From contig JAPLKU010000003.1 of assembly GCA_026387935.1 (NCBI GenBank), positions 274,753 through 338,752 of the forward strand: a DNA stretch of 64,000 nucleotides. The letters run 5' to 3'. A program made the position numbers and the translations under genes. Under the pieces are notes generated by a model. That model did no database searches, had not been told where the DNA came from, and saw only the letters and a list, made by a program, of their open reading frames with translations. Source of the stretch: Gemmatimonadota bacterium. Lineage in GTDB: Bacteria > Gemmatimonadota > Gemmatimonadetes > Gemmatimonadales > Gemmatimonadaceae. This document shows positions 10,401-18,394 of the stretch, piece after piece. Position 1 is the first letter of the stretch. Each line of letters opens with the position of its first letter.

Positions 10401-10552
10401 TCAAGACGGGACAGAATGGCAAGGCGCGGCAGGTTTTCAACCGCATGGCGGAGCGCACGGAACGGAAACCGCACGATCTACGCGTGCGAATGCTGGGGGC
10501 GGCGGTGGCGGCGGTGACTGTTGGCGACACCGCACGCGTAAAAAAGCAGTAG
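7463..10552 (+). CDS. Polytopic membrane protein fused to a spermidine-synthase-like domain
   Basis: 1029 residues. The first about 470 residues form more than ten hydrophobic segments starting with LLTICFILSGAAGLMYES, typical of the fused MFS/spermidine-synthase-like family. Residues about 500-760 look like the SAM-binding Rossmann fold of spermidine synthase: a VIGNGSGLSSHFLL loop, an acidic strand end TTIDIEPEMI, and VHDDAKSYF. The catalytic stretch that is normally D-x-x-D-P reads DLILSEPSNPWVSG, so true aminopropyltransferase activity is doubtful. The last about 270 residues are helical and unassigned. A TAGCTT hexamer lies 10 nt before the ATG and could be a -10 element. Substrate unknown. 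Confidence 0.9.
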   Translation: MPALLTICFILSGAAGLMYESIWSRYLGLFVGHSAYAQVIVLVIYLGGMSAGAAIASRRSDRIKEPLVGYAAIEVAVGLLGLFFHNIYLATTNFAYTSLFPALPGGFALVAMKWTLAALLILPQSILLGMTFPLMTSGYLRRVSRDGMEQSGRVLGMLYFANSIGAAAGVLIAGFYLIGIVGLPGTILTAAIINIVVGLTVFGAARMSPEEMDAFGVMRPRGAPGLEPPVVASASATHGLELPLLWRVLLAVAAGTALSSFMYEIAWVRMLSLVLGSATHSFELMLSAFILGLALGAFWVRKRADQFRDPLRALAVAQWAMGALAIVTLTAYLQSFNWMAFLLQALDQNAEAYQIFTLAKYGIAVAVMVPATFCAGITLPLITRILIGAGGGEKSIGAVYSVNTLGSIIGVALSALVLMPLIGLKALLILGGVIDMALGVWLMFLAGRTRADTKRFAVALIGATVLVVAGGYLNTNFDRGVLTSGVFRYGQAPKAGERDKGIVFYKDGRTATVSVRHSDDGSYSIATNGKPDASLSAGWFEADTSTKATSRLDGDESTQVLLPLTTLAHVPKAERAAVIGNGSGLSSHFLLGSPTLKELTTIDIEPEMINGSHTFYPVNKRVFDDPRSHYVHDDAKSYFAAANKKFDLILSEPSNPWVSGVSGLFTDEFYKRIRTYLTPNGVFGQWLHLYEIDDGLVLSVIQAVHKNFPSYEIYLTADVDILIVASNMPVLPKPDWSVYSLPNIQIDLKRFHLITPEAATGTLLVNREALAAVIGDAAGANSDFYPKLDLTTEQARFEKRFAKGFAGLGEDRFDLGALLASVKINPTDEPLAPLDIERVRFRAVSAALRAGRGPAVDGADRTRFRLAASKYQTLKDRMAAGHPPVDWTEFILLFHEVEKDLMGGTMGWSYDPFYDSVLQFCKAQNAPADAVATVKFMRAVSGYNWIEATAQIDALLFSLENGLKWIDQDTFRDGAVVALLKTGQNGKARQVFNRMAERTERKPHDLRVRMLGAAVAAVTVGDTARVKKQ

Positions 10553-10636
10553 CTGGTAGGGCGTTGGGACCACCGCGCGTACCGGGTACCGGGTACGCGC
10601 TACTCGGTACCCGCCCTTGGAGTTACTCGCTACTCA
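10553..10636. terminator. Bidirectional hairpin within a short-repeat tract between convergent genes
   Basis: A perfect 9-bp stem GCGCGTACC (10575-10583) / GGTACGCGC (10592-10600) with an 8-nt loop lies between two convergent stop codons. It sits in a low-complexity tract made of GTACCGG and CTACTC repeats. There is no T-run, so intrinsic termination is only a reasonable guess. Confidence 0.45.
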
Positions 10637-12235
10637 CTACTTCTTCCGTAGGACGTGTCCTGGTCGCGCCTCAGTAAACTTTCCATCGGCAACGACCGGA
10701 GTTCCCGCGACCAGGACCCACTCGATCCCCACCGGATACTGGTGCGGATTCTCGAATGTCCCTTTGTCCGCCACCGTCGCCGGGTCAAACACCGTGATGT
10801 CGGCCGCGCATCCTTCCTTGATGCAGCCGCGATCGCCGAGCCCGAGCCGCTTGGCCGGCATGCCGGTCATCTTGTTCACCGCCGACTCGAGCGTCAACAC
10901 CTTCTGCACACGCACATATTCGCCGAGTACGCGCGGAAACGTTCCGTAGTTGCGGGGGTGCGGCACATCGGCGCCCGGCTTCGAGAGTCGTCCGTCGCTC
11001 GCGATCATCGTCATTGGGTGCTGCATGATGCGGCGCACGTCGCCTTCGTCAATCACATGGAACACCATTGATGGTCCGCCCTTGAGCACGCCCTCGATCA
11101 CGAGCGGCACGGCGCCTTCCGGCGTTGGCTGAATCCCGCGCTTTACGGCCCAGTCGTAGAGGGTCTTGCCATTGAGTGTCGGGTCCCATGACACGCTCGC
11201 AAACTGCACGCGCTTGATGTCGCCACCGCCACGATCGTTCAGGAGTAGATCGAGAATGCCCTTCTCGATCGCGTTGCGGAGTTCGGGGTTAGCGAGCCGC
11301 TTCTTGAGCTCGGGCACTCCGCCCGCCAGCGCCCAGTTCGGCATCAGCACGTCGAAGCCAGTCGAGCTCGCCGTATACGGATACTGGTCCATCATCGCGT
11401 CGGTGCCGGCCTTTCGCGCCGAGTCCACCATGTGCAGCGTGACGACGCTCTTCCCCCACATTTTCTGCCCAATCGCCTTGTGGTGCGTGAGGATGATGGG
11501 AATCTTCGCCTGGCGTCCAATCTCCAGCGCTTCCGCGACGCCCTGAATGAGTCCGAGTCCCTCTTCTCGCAGGTGCGACGTGTAAATGCCACCCGACGCG
11601 GCAGCCACCTTCGAGAGTGCGATCACTTCTTCGACTTTCGAGAAGGTGCCCGGGATGTAGCGAAGGCCCGTGCTGAGGCCGAACGCGCCTTCCTTCATCG
11701 CCGTCGCCACCATGCCCTTCATTTTCTCCAGCTCGGCGGCGGTCGGTGCACGATTCTCCGTGCCCATCGCCGTCCGCCGAATCGTGTTGTGGCCGACAAG
11801 ATACGCCACGTTGATACCGAGCTTCGCCTTGTTCGCTGAATCGAGATAGGAACCGAAAGGCCAGGGCCCGCCGCCATCAGGGCCACCCAGCGCAAGCGTC
11901 ACGCCCTGGCGCGCCGCGCTTTCGGCGTCGGGCATCTGGAGGAGTGGCTCGAGATGCGCGTGCATGTCAATGAAGCCCGGCGCGACGACATGGCCCTTCA
12001 CATCGATGACACGCTTGGCCTGCGCCGCCGGAATCGGCGTGCGGGACACGAGCGTGATCTTGCCGCCCGTGATGGCGACAGCGCCGGTGAATCGCGCGGC
12101 GCCGGATCCGTCGATGATCGTGGCGTTGGAGAGGACAAGGTCGTACTGCTGCGCGCCGGCCGACGTGGCGGCAACAAGCAATGCAGCAAAGGCAATCAGG
12201 CAGCGGGGCACAAGGCAACTCCGGTTCTGGTTCAT
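10637..12235 (-). CDS. Secreted N-acyl-D-amino-acid deacylase (D-aminoacylase)-type amidohydrolase
   Basis: 532 residues from the ATG at 12235; in-frame TTG and GTG codons lie just upstream. A signal peptide ends near A-G-A-Q. The fold begins with the small beta domain (ATIIDGSGAARFTG, VIDVKGHVVAPGFID) and then the metal motif HAH (residues 92 and 94) of the urease-like amidohydrolase superfamily. Later motifs are YTSHLREE and ILTHHKAIG, and the C-terminal strand block with DITVFDPATV closes the beta sandwich. The family hydrolyses N-acyl-D-amino acids or cyclic amides; the exact substrate is not determined. The signal peptide suggests a periplasmic role in peptide scavenging. Confidence 0.92.
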   Translation of the reverse strand: MNQNRSCLVPRCLIAFAALLVAATSAGAQQYDLVLSNATIIDGSGAARFTGAVAITGGKITLVSRTPIPAAQAKRVIDVKGHVVAPGFIDMHAHLEPLLQMPDAESAARQGVTLALGGPDGGGPWPFGSYLDSANKAKLGINVAYLVGHNTIRRTAMGTENRAPTAAELEKMKGMVATAMKEGAFGLSTGLRYIPGTFSKVEEVIALSKVAAASGGIYTSHLREEGLGLIQGVAEALEIGRQAKIPIILTHHKAIGQKMWGKSVVTLHMVDSARKAGTDAMMDQYPYTASSTGFDVLMPNWALAGGVPELKKRLANPELRNAIEKGILDLLLNDRGGGDIKRVQFASVSWDPTLNGKTLYDWAVKRGIQPTPEGAVPLVIEGVLKGGPSMVFHVIDEGDVRRIMQHPMTMIASDGRLSKPGADVPHPRNYGTFPRVLGEYVRVQKVLTLESAVNKMTGMPAKRLGLGDRGCIKEGCAADITVFDPATVADKGTFENPHQYPVGIEWVLVAGTPVVADGKFTEARPGHVLRKK

Positions 12236-12239
12236 CACC

Positions 12240-12290
12240 AACCCACCATCAACGTACCACTAACCTACCATCAACCTACCGCCCGTTGGG
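12240..12290. repeat. Low-complexity ACC-rich repeat tract
   Basis: Degenerate repeats of the type CCATCAAC / CTACCATCAACCTACC precede the D-aminoacylase start. The style is the same as in the tracts at 4711-4830 and 10553-10636: short degenerate units in an intergenic region. Confidence 0.5.
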
Positions 12291-12327
12291 GCGCGGGCGC
12301 GAGCGGTACGGAGTGACTGGCCGAGGG

Positions 12328-12357
12328 TGACCGAAGGGACGGATTCGGGCGTATCAT
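12328..12357 (+). promoter_or_regulatory. Possible promoter for a leaderless start at 12364
   Basis: TATCAT (12352-12357) ends 6 nt before the ATG, and a weak TGACCG (12328-12333) lies 18 bp upstream. No Shine-Dalgarno sequence is visible before the ATG. The expected transcription start would coincide with the start codon. Confidence 0.35.
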
Positions 12358-12363
12358 ATAGCA

Positions 12364-13905
12364 ATGAGACTGAACATCCTCGCCATAGTGCTGGCGGTTG
12401 TCGCCAGCAGCGGTGCGAACACTGCCAACGCCCAGCGACTCACCGCCGCCGATTCCGCGCTCGTCGGCCGCTTGCTCCTTGCCGAAGAAACTCGCGATAC
12501 GTCGTCTGCAGCGTATGCCGACGGGATGCGCCATTCCGATCCTCGCATTCAAGTGATTGCGCGGCGCGGTCTGGGCCGCTCGCGCGATGCGTCGTTTGTG
12601 CGGCGTGATTCCATCCCGGCGCTGCCGGCGCCGCCAGTGTACACCGACCCCGCCTGGCGGCTTCGCTATCGTGCGCTCGGTGCGAGGAATGACAGATGCG
12701 ACGATCTGAATACGGCGCTTGCCGACAGCGCGTGGCCCGTACGTCTCCGCGCTGCCGAACTCGTGACCGCCGGTTGCGCGAGCAATGCGGCGCTCCTGGC
12801 GACGCTGCGTGACTGGACGAAGACCATGCCCATCACGTCGGCGCGCACGAAGGGCGCCGTGTCGTGGCACGCCACGGCGCACGGCCTCACCGCGCTCGCT
12901 CGTGTTGCTCCAGCGGAGGCACGCGCCGTGCTCGCCCGTGCCGTTGCGAGTCGAATTCCCACGCTGCGGACGTATGCCGCGCGTGCGGCCGCCACGTTGA
13001 GCGATACGGCAACGCTGCGCCGTCTCGCGGTTGACGCGGACGACAATGTGAAGGAAGCGGCGATCGGTGGACTCGCGCGCGTCGCCGGTCATTCCGCAGA
13101 CGATGTCTTTCTCGCCGCGCTCGCCGGTCGCGGCAATCCGGTGATTCGCGCTGCGGCCAGTGCGTTGAAGGGTTCGCCCCGCGGCGACGCGGTGCTCAGC
13201 GCGAGCCTCAACGCGGCTCGGCGCCTGCAACACGACTCGAGTGAAACCGCGCGCCGAGTGCGTGCGGCGGTCGCAGAGCGTGTGGCCGAGTTTGCGAAGG
13301 CTGGTGACTGGTCGCGCGTTGCGCCGCTGGCCGCTGACTACGACTGCGCGATCGCCCGTGCGTACGGCGCCATCGGCACAACGCTTGGCGTGGCTGGCGC
13401 CGCAGCGCATTGCACGCCGATGCCGATTGCCTTGCCGGCAGACGCCGTGCGTCTCGCGTTTGGTGCGGACGTGCGTCTTCGCGTGGTGATGGCGGATTCA
13501 AGCGGCGGCGGATCGTTCGTCGTGCGCCTCCGTGGCGACAACGCGCCCGTGATGGCCGCGCGGGTACTCGCACTGGTGCGCAGCCGCTGGTTCAACGGCA
13601 ACACCTGGCACCGCGTGGAACCAGACTTCGTCATTCAGGGCGGCGCGCCGGGCGCCAATGAGTTTCGCGGATTTCCACGATTCTTCCGCGACGAACTCGG
13701 GGTTGTTCCGCACGCGCGCGGCACGATTGGCATGAGCACCGGCGAGCACGACACCGGTGACTCGCAGTGGTTCGTGAACCTCCGCGACAACTTCCGGCTC
13801 AACAAGGAGTACACCGTCTTCGGCGAAGTCATCGAGGGCATCGATCTCATTGACAGCGTCCTCGAGGGCGACGTCATCGCACGCATTGAGGTAATCGGGA
13901 AATGA
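12364..13905 (+). CDS. Secreted HEAT-repeat protein with C-terminal cyclophilin-type peptidyl-prolyl isomerase
   Basis: 513 residues. A signal peptide (MRLNILAIVLAVVASS, cleaved near A-N-A-Q) is followed by about 300 residues of alanine/arginine-rich helical pairs with regular 30-35 residue spacing (WPVRLRAAELV, IPTLRTYAARAAA, NPVIRAAASAL), typical of HEAT repeats. The last about 150 residues are a cyclophilin domain: FNGNTWHRVEPDFVIQGGAPG, RDELGVVPHARGTIGMST, SQWFVNLRDNFRLNKEYTVFGEV. The usual cyclophilin F/Q/F positions are recognisable. It probably catalyses proline isomerisation in the periplasm with HEAT repeats for client binding. The stop overlaps the next ATG by 4 bp (ATGA), indicating co-translation. 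Confidence 0.92.
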   Translation: MRLNILAIVLAVVASSGANTANAQRLTAADSALVGRLLLAEETRDTSSAAYADGMRHSDPRIQVIARRGLGRSRDASFVRRDSIPALPAPPVYTDPAWRLRYRALGARNDRCDDLNTALADSAWPVRLRAAELVTAGCASNAALLATLRDWTKTMPITSARTKGAVSWHATAHGLTALARVAPAEARAVLARAVASRIPTLRTYAARAAATLSDTATLRRLAVDADDNVKEAAIGGLARVAGHSADDVFLAALAGRGNPVIRAAASALKGSPRGDAVLSASLNAARRLQHDSSETARRVRAAVAERVAEFAKAGDWSRVAPLAADYDCAIARAYGAIGTTLGVAGAAAHCTPMPIALPADAVRLAFGADVRLRVVMADSSGGGSFVVRLRGDNAPVMAARVLALVRSRWFNGNTWHRVEPDFVIQGGAPGANEFRGFPRFFRDELGVVPHARGTIGMSTGEHDTGDSQWFVNLRDNFRLNKEYTVFGEVIEGIDLIDSVLEGDVIARIEVIGK

Positions 13906-16900
13906 ACGGCATTTTCGCACTCGTCTTCGCACTCGTTCTGGCCCCGCAGGACGCCGCACTCAACGGCGGTCTCACAGGGGCGCGTACGCCTGCATTTGCA
14001 CCCGACGGACGCATCGCCGTTTCTATTGATGGCGACCTCTACGCGCAGGCGGCGCCCAATGGCGCCTGGCTGCGCCTCACGACGGGCCCCGCGTGGGATC
14101 GCGATCCGGCCTGGTCGCGCGATGGAAAGTCCATTGTGTACTCGTCAAACGTGGACGGCAAATTCTCGCTTTACCGTCTTGCCGTTGGCGGCACGACTGA
14201 GAACAAGCCCGAGCGCCTCACCACGCCACGCGAGGACGATAGTGCGCCGAACATGGCGGCAGACGGCAGCATCACCTTCGTTCGCGGATTCGGCGGCGGC
14301 GCGCGCGTGTGGACTCGCGCGGCGGATGGCACCGAGAAGCGACTCACCAATCGCGAGCAGGCAGAACTGGCCCCCGCATTTTCACCTGACGGCACGCGTA
14401 TCGCGTACATCCAGGTGTTCGAGACGGGCCGTCGCCTCATCATTCGCACACTTGCCAGCAATCGCGATGGCGTCGCCGTTGCCGACCGCGTACCAGAACG
14501 CCTTGCCTGGTCGCCCGATGGTTCACGCGTTGCCTTTTCCACGAGCGGTGGCGGACGCACGGGCATCTATGTCACCCCCGCCAATGGCAGCTACCTGAAC
14601 TTCGTCGCCTCGCGCCGCGGCGATGTCGCCTGGTCTCCCGATGGGAAGCAGCTTGCCATCGCCGAAATCGACGAGGGCGGCCCGGGCTACAACGGCGATC
14701 CCGCCCGGCTCGGTGATCGTGCCGTGCGCGACCCGTTTGGCGTGCGCAGCCAGCTCGCGTTGATCACGGCGCCCATCGCGCCCGACGCTGGCCGCGTGGA
14801 AGCCCGCATCGAAGTGCTGCGCGAGCGGGCAGCTCACAACACGGACGTGTTTGAACAAACGTGGCAGCGCTCCGCCGACCTGTACTTTGCCAACGGCACG
14901 CTGCGCGGTCCGCGCGCGCAGTGGGAGGCGCTCGCGGGCAAGTATCGCCCGCAGGCCGCAGCCGCAAAGGACGACGACGAACTGCAGCGCGTACTGCACA
15001 AGATGATTCGCGAGCGGCCGTCGTTGCGTGAACCGGCGACCGGGCGCGCTGCGGTTTCGAGCGCGCACCCGGTCGCGACGGCTGCAGGGCTCGAGATCTT
15101 CCGTGCGGGCGGCAATGCCGTTGATGCGGCGGCGGCGGTGAGCTTCGCGCTCGGCGTGGTCGAACCCGATGCGAGCGGCCCCGGCGGTTACGGCCAGATG
15201 GTCATCTCGCTCCCAAGACTGGACAAACCCGCGCTCATCGATTTTATGACGCGCGTACCCGAGGACGCCGGACTGCAGAACACTTCGTTGCTGCAGAACG
15301 GCCGCTATCCGAGTGACGGTCCGGTGCTCGCGAATGTCCCAGGCACCATTGCCGGGATGTACAGCGCGTTCAAGCAGTACGGTTCGGGAAAGGTCACATG
15401 GAAGGAGATCGTGGCCCCGGCCATTCGCGCCGCGCGCGACGGGTACATCGTCAGCGAAGGTTTGGCGACGACGCTCTCAACAGAGCGTGAGCATTTTCTC
15501 AAGTACGAAAGCAGCAAGAAGCTCTTCTTCCGCGACGGCAAGCCGCTCGTGGCGGGCGACACGCTGAAGAACCCCGACCTCGCCTGGGTGCTCGAGCAGG
15601 TGGCCGAGCGTGGTGCGGATGGGTTTTATCGCGGCGTGGTGGCGCAGAAGCTCGCCGACGATCTGCACTCGAAGGGCAACGCGATGAAGGTCTCCGACTT
15701 GAATCGCTATTTCGCCGCTGATCGCGAACCGGTGCGCGGGATGTATCGCGGCTACACCATCTGGTCGAGCGCGCCGCCGGTATCCGGTGGCGCAGACCTC
15801 ATCGGCAAGTTCAATCTGCTCGAGCAGTTCGGCGGCGTGCGTCCGTATTTCGACGATGCCGCGTCGCTGCACGCCGCGCTCGCGTCGTGGACACTCGTTC
15901 CACGCGGGCGCGTGGCTGATCCGGGACTGTGGCCGATCGACATCGCTGCGCAGCTCAGCAAAGATTCCGCCAAAGTGCGCTGGTCCTGCTTCCGCGCCGA
16001 CAAGGCGATTCGCGCGGCCGACCTGCGAGCCGATACGCTTTCGTGTCCTCCACCCGCCACGCGTGCACCGGAGAGCGGTGACGCTCAGCTCGGTGTCCAG
16101 GTGCGTGCACAGCCTGCTCTGCAACTCGGATCCAGCATCGAACCACTCATGGAGACTCTGGCCGCGGCATCCGAAGAGCGCGGCTGCGGCGCCGATCATG
16201 CCGCCGAAGTCACCTACTGTCACGCCGCCGGTACGACGGCCTTCGTTGTTGCCGACAACGAGGGCAACGCCGTGGCCGTCACCCAAACGCTCGGCACCTG
16301 GGGCGGAAACTTCTATGTGACGCCCGGACTCGGCTTCATCTACAACGACAAGCTCACGTCGTATGGCACCGATCCATCAGCGTACGGGTCGCGTCTGCCG
16401 TTCGCTCGCCATGGCAGCACCCTCGCTCCTACCGTCGTGATGCGCGGCAATCGACCGGTGTTCGCGGTGGGCGCCGCCGGCAATGCGTGGATCACGTCTG
16501 CCGTGTACCAGACGCTGATCGGCTTGATGGACTTCGGCATGACGCCGCAGCAGGCGCTCGAGCTGCCGCGGTTTCTTCCGGGCGGCCGCGGCGGCGGTGG
16601 CGCGTTTGTGCCAACTGAGGCGCCGCTGCTGCAGGCGGGCGGGTCCGGAGGTGGAGCGTCCGGCACAGGTGCACCGGGCGGCCTCGGTGGTGGCGGTCGC
16701 GGAGGCGCTGCGGGTGCACCCGGTCCAGTGATGATTCAGGTGGAGGACGGCTTCTCGCCTGACGTGATCAAGAAAATGCGCGAGATGGGCTACGATTTCG
16801 ATTTCGTGTCGCTCAAGGGTGAGCTGCGAGAGGGCTATGGCGCCGCCATTTCGATTGACGGACGGCGCGTGACAGCGGGTGCCGATCCGCGGAGGGCTGG

Positions 16901-16922
16901 AGCCGCGGGAGCGGTGCCGTAG
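13902..16922 (+). CDS. TolB-like propeller fused to gamma-glutamyltransferase
   Basis: 1006 residues. Residues about 25-300 contain TolB/PD40 propeller repeats (WDRDPAWSRDGKSIVYSS, ELAPAFSPDGTRIAYIQ, LAWSPDGSRVAFST, DVAWSPDGKQLAIAE). Residues about 385-990 are a gamma-glutamyltransferase (Ntn-hydrolase): SAHPVATAAGLEIFRAGGNA near its start, and the autoprocessing site G-T-T-A-F with the predicted nucleophile Thr778 followed by VADNEGNAVAVTQTLG. A glycine-rich insertion (about 915-945) interrupts the small subunit. The N-terminus has a short hydrophobic signal. The likely function is hydrolysis or transfer of gamma-glutamyl groups in the periplasm. It overlaps the preceding gene by ATGA. Confidence 0.92.
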   Translation: MNGIFALVFALVLAPQDAALNGGLTGARTPAFAPDGRIAVSIDGDLYAQAAPNGAWLRLTTGPAWDRDPAWSRDGKSIVYSSNVDGKFSLYRLAVGGTTENKPERLTTPREDDSAPNMAADGSITFVRGFGGGARVWTRAADGTEKRLTNREQAELAPAFSPDGTRIAYIQVFETGRRLIIRTLASNRDGVAVADRVPERLAWSPDGSRVAFSTSGGGRTGIYVTPANGSYLNFVASRRGDVAWSPDGKQLAIAEIDEGGPGYNGDPARLGDRAVRDPFGVRSQLALITAPIAPDAGRVEARIEVLRERAAHNTDVFEQTWQRSADLYFANGTLRGPRAQWEALAGKYRPQAAAAKDDDELQRVLHKMIRERPSLREPATGRAAVSSAHPVATAAGLEIFRAGGNAVDAAAAVSFALGVVEPDASGPGGYGQMVISLPRLDKPALIDFMTRVPEDAGLQNTSLLQNGRYPSDGPVLANVPGTIAGMYSAFKQYGSGKVTWKEIVAPAIRAARDGYIVSEGLATTLSTEREHFLKYESSKKLFFRDGKPLVAGDTLKNPDLAWVLEQVAERGADGFYRGVVAQKLADDLHSKGNAMKVSDLNRYFAADREPVRGMYRGYTIWSSAPPVSGGADLIGKFNLLEQFGGVRPYFDDAASLHAALASWTLVPRGRVADPGLWPIDIAAQLSKDSAKVRWSCFRADKAIRAADLRADTLSCPPPATRAPESGDAQLGVQVRAQPALQLGSSIEPLMETLAAASEERGCGADHAAEVTYCHAAGTTAFVVADNEGNAVAVTQTLGTWGGNFYVTPGLGFIYNDKLTSYGTDPSAYGSRLPFARHGSTLAPTVVMRGNRPVFAVGAAGNAWITSAVYQTLIGLMDFGMTPQQALELPRFLPGGRGGGGAFVPTEAPLLQAGGSGGGASGTGAPGGLGGGGRGGAAGAPGPVMIQVEDGFSPDVIKKMREMGYDFDFVSLKGELREGYGAAISIDGRRVTAGADPRRAGAAGAVP

Positions 16923-16996
16923 TGCGCCTGAGATCGACCGCACCCCAGCCGTCGGGCTGACTCGCACGTCCTCCGCTCGCGTTGTAGCTTCGCCCG

Positions 16997-18337
16997 ATGC
17001 CATCTCCGGACACCCCCAAGCCCGCCGCCGGGCACCTCCTCAAAGTCCTCGGCGTCGCCTTTGGGCTCGCGATCATCGTCGGCAACACGATCGGCTCCGG
17101 TATTCTGCGCACACCGGGCGACATCGCGGCTGCGCTGCCATCGATGAACTGGTTCTTCGGCGTCTGGATTGCCGGAGGCCTCTACGCGCTGGGCGGCGCG
17201 ATGACGATGGCCGAACTTGCCGTCGCGCTTCCGCAATCGGGCGGCCAGTACGTGTATGCGCGGCGCGCGCTCGGCGAATACCCCGGGTTCGTGGTCGGCT
17301 GGACCGACTGGTTCTCGGTCTGCGGATCGGCGGCCGCCGGATCCATCGCATTGGGCGAACTCAGCGGCGCGCTCTTTCCCGCGATCGCACACTGGCAGAC
17401 ACCGATCGCCATCGCAACGGTGCTGGGCTTCACGGCCGTGCACTGGATCGGCGTGCGCTCCGGCGACGTGACACAGAAACTGCTCAGCGTGCTCAAGACG
17501 CTGGCGTTGCTGGCGATCGCCGCGGCCTGCTTCCTCGTTCCGCGCAGCGCGGACAGCGGCAGCGCCGTCACGACCTTCCCCGTCGGCACCGCGTTCGTCG
17601 CCGCGCTGGTACTCTCGTTCCAGAACGTCATCTTCACCTACGACGGCTGGAACGGCCTCGTCTACTTCAGTGGCGAGGTGAAGAACCCTGCGCGCGAGAT
17701 TCCGCGCGCGATGGCATGGGGTGTCGTGACCGTGGCGCTGGTCTATCTCGCACTCAACGCCGCGTTCGTCTACGCGCTCGGCATGGGGCACCTCGCCGGT
17801 GAAAAGTTCGCGGCCGCTGCCGCCGCGAAGATGGCGTTCGGCGGCACGGGCGAACGGATCGTCAGCGCCGTAATGGTCGTCAGCCTGCTCGGCAACGTGA
17901 GCGCCATTCTCATGCAGGCGCCACGGGTTCCGTATGCGATGGCCAGCGACGGGCTGCTCCCGCGCCGAATGGCGACCGTCAACCTCGGCGGCACGCCGTT
18001 CATCGCGCTCGCCGTGAGCGCGGCGATCACGCTTGCGCTGGTGTTGTCAGGAACCTTTGAGACCGTACTCGCCATCTCGGCGTTCTTCTTTGTGATGCAG
18101 TACGCGACGACCTTCACGTCACTCTTTGTGCTCCGACGCAACGAACCCGACCTGGCCCGCCCATACAAGGCCTGGGGCTACCCTGTTATTCCAGCCATTG
18201 TGCTCGTCGGCGCCCTGACCTTCCTCGGCGCCAGCTTCGTCACCGACCGGACGAACAGCATTCACGCGCTCTACGTGCTTGCCGCGAGCGTCCCCGTGTT
18301 CCTCATCTCCCGCCGGCTCGTCGATTCCCCTCGCTAG
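16997..18337 (+). CDS. APC-superfamily amino acid permease
   Basis: 446 residues with about 12 hydrophobic segments. It begins with the family's first-helix glycine motif GLAIIVGNTIGSGILRTPGDIA and has the conserved segments GGAMTMAELAVALPQSGGQYVYARRALGEYPGF and FTYDGWNGLVYFSGEVKNPAREIPRA. This pattern fits the LAT/YjeH-like amino acid exchangers of the inner membrane. A TAGCTT hexamer ends 6 nt before the ATG and no ribosome site is visible. It follows the gamma-glutamyltransferase gene by 74 bp and may import released amino acids (inference). Confidence 0.93.
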   Translation: MPSPDTPKPAAGHLLKVLGVAFGLAIIVGNTIGSGILRTPGDIAAALPSMNWFFGVWIAGGLYALGGAMTMAELAVALPQSGGQYVYARRALGEYPGFVVGWTDWFSVCGSAAAGSIALGELSGALFPAIAHWQTPIAIATVLGFTAVHWIGVRSGDVTQKLLSVLKTLALLAIAAACFLVPRSADSGSAVTTFPVGTAFVAALVLSFQNVIFTYDGWNGLVYFSGEVKNPAREIPRAMAWGVVTVALVYLALNAAFVYALGMGHLAGEKFAAAAAAKMAFGGTGERIVSAVMVVSLLGNVSAILMQAPRVPYAMASDGLLPRRMATVNLGGTPFIALAVSAAITLALVLSGTFETVLAISAFFFVMQYATTFTSLFVLRRNEPDLARPYKAWGYPVIPAIVLVGALTFLGASFVTDRTNSIHALYVLAASVPVFLISRRLVDSPR

Positions 18338-18394
18338 GCACAACGTCGTATTTTCGGTAGTGTCCCACATGCGCTCTCTATAGGAGAAGCACCA

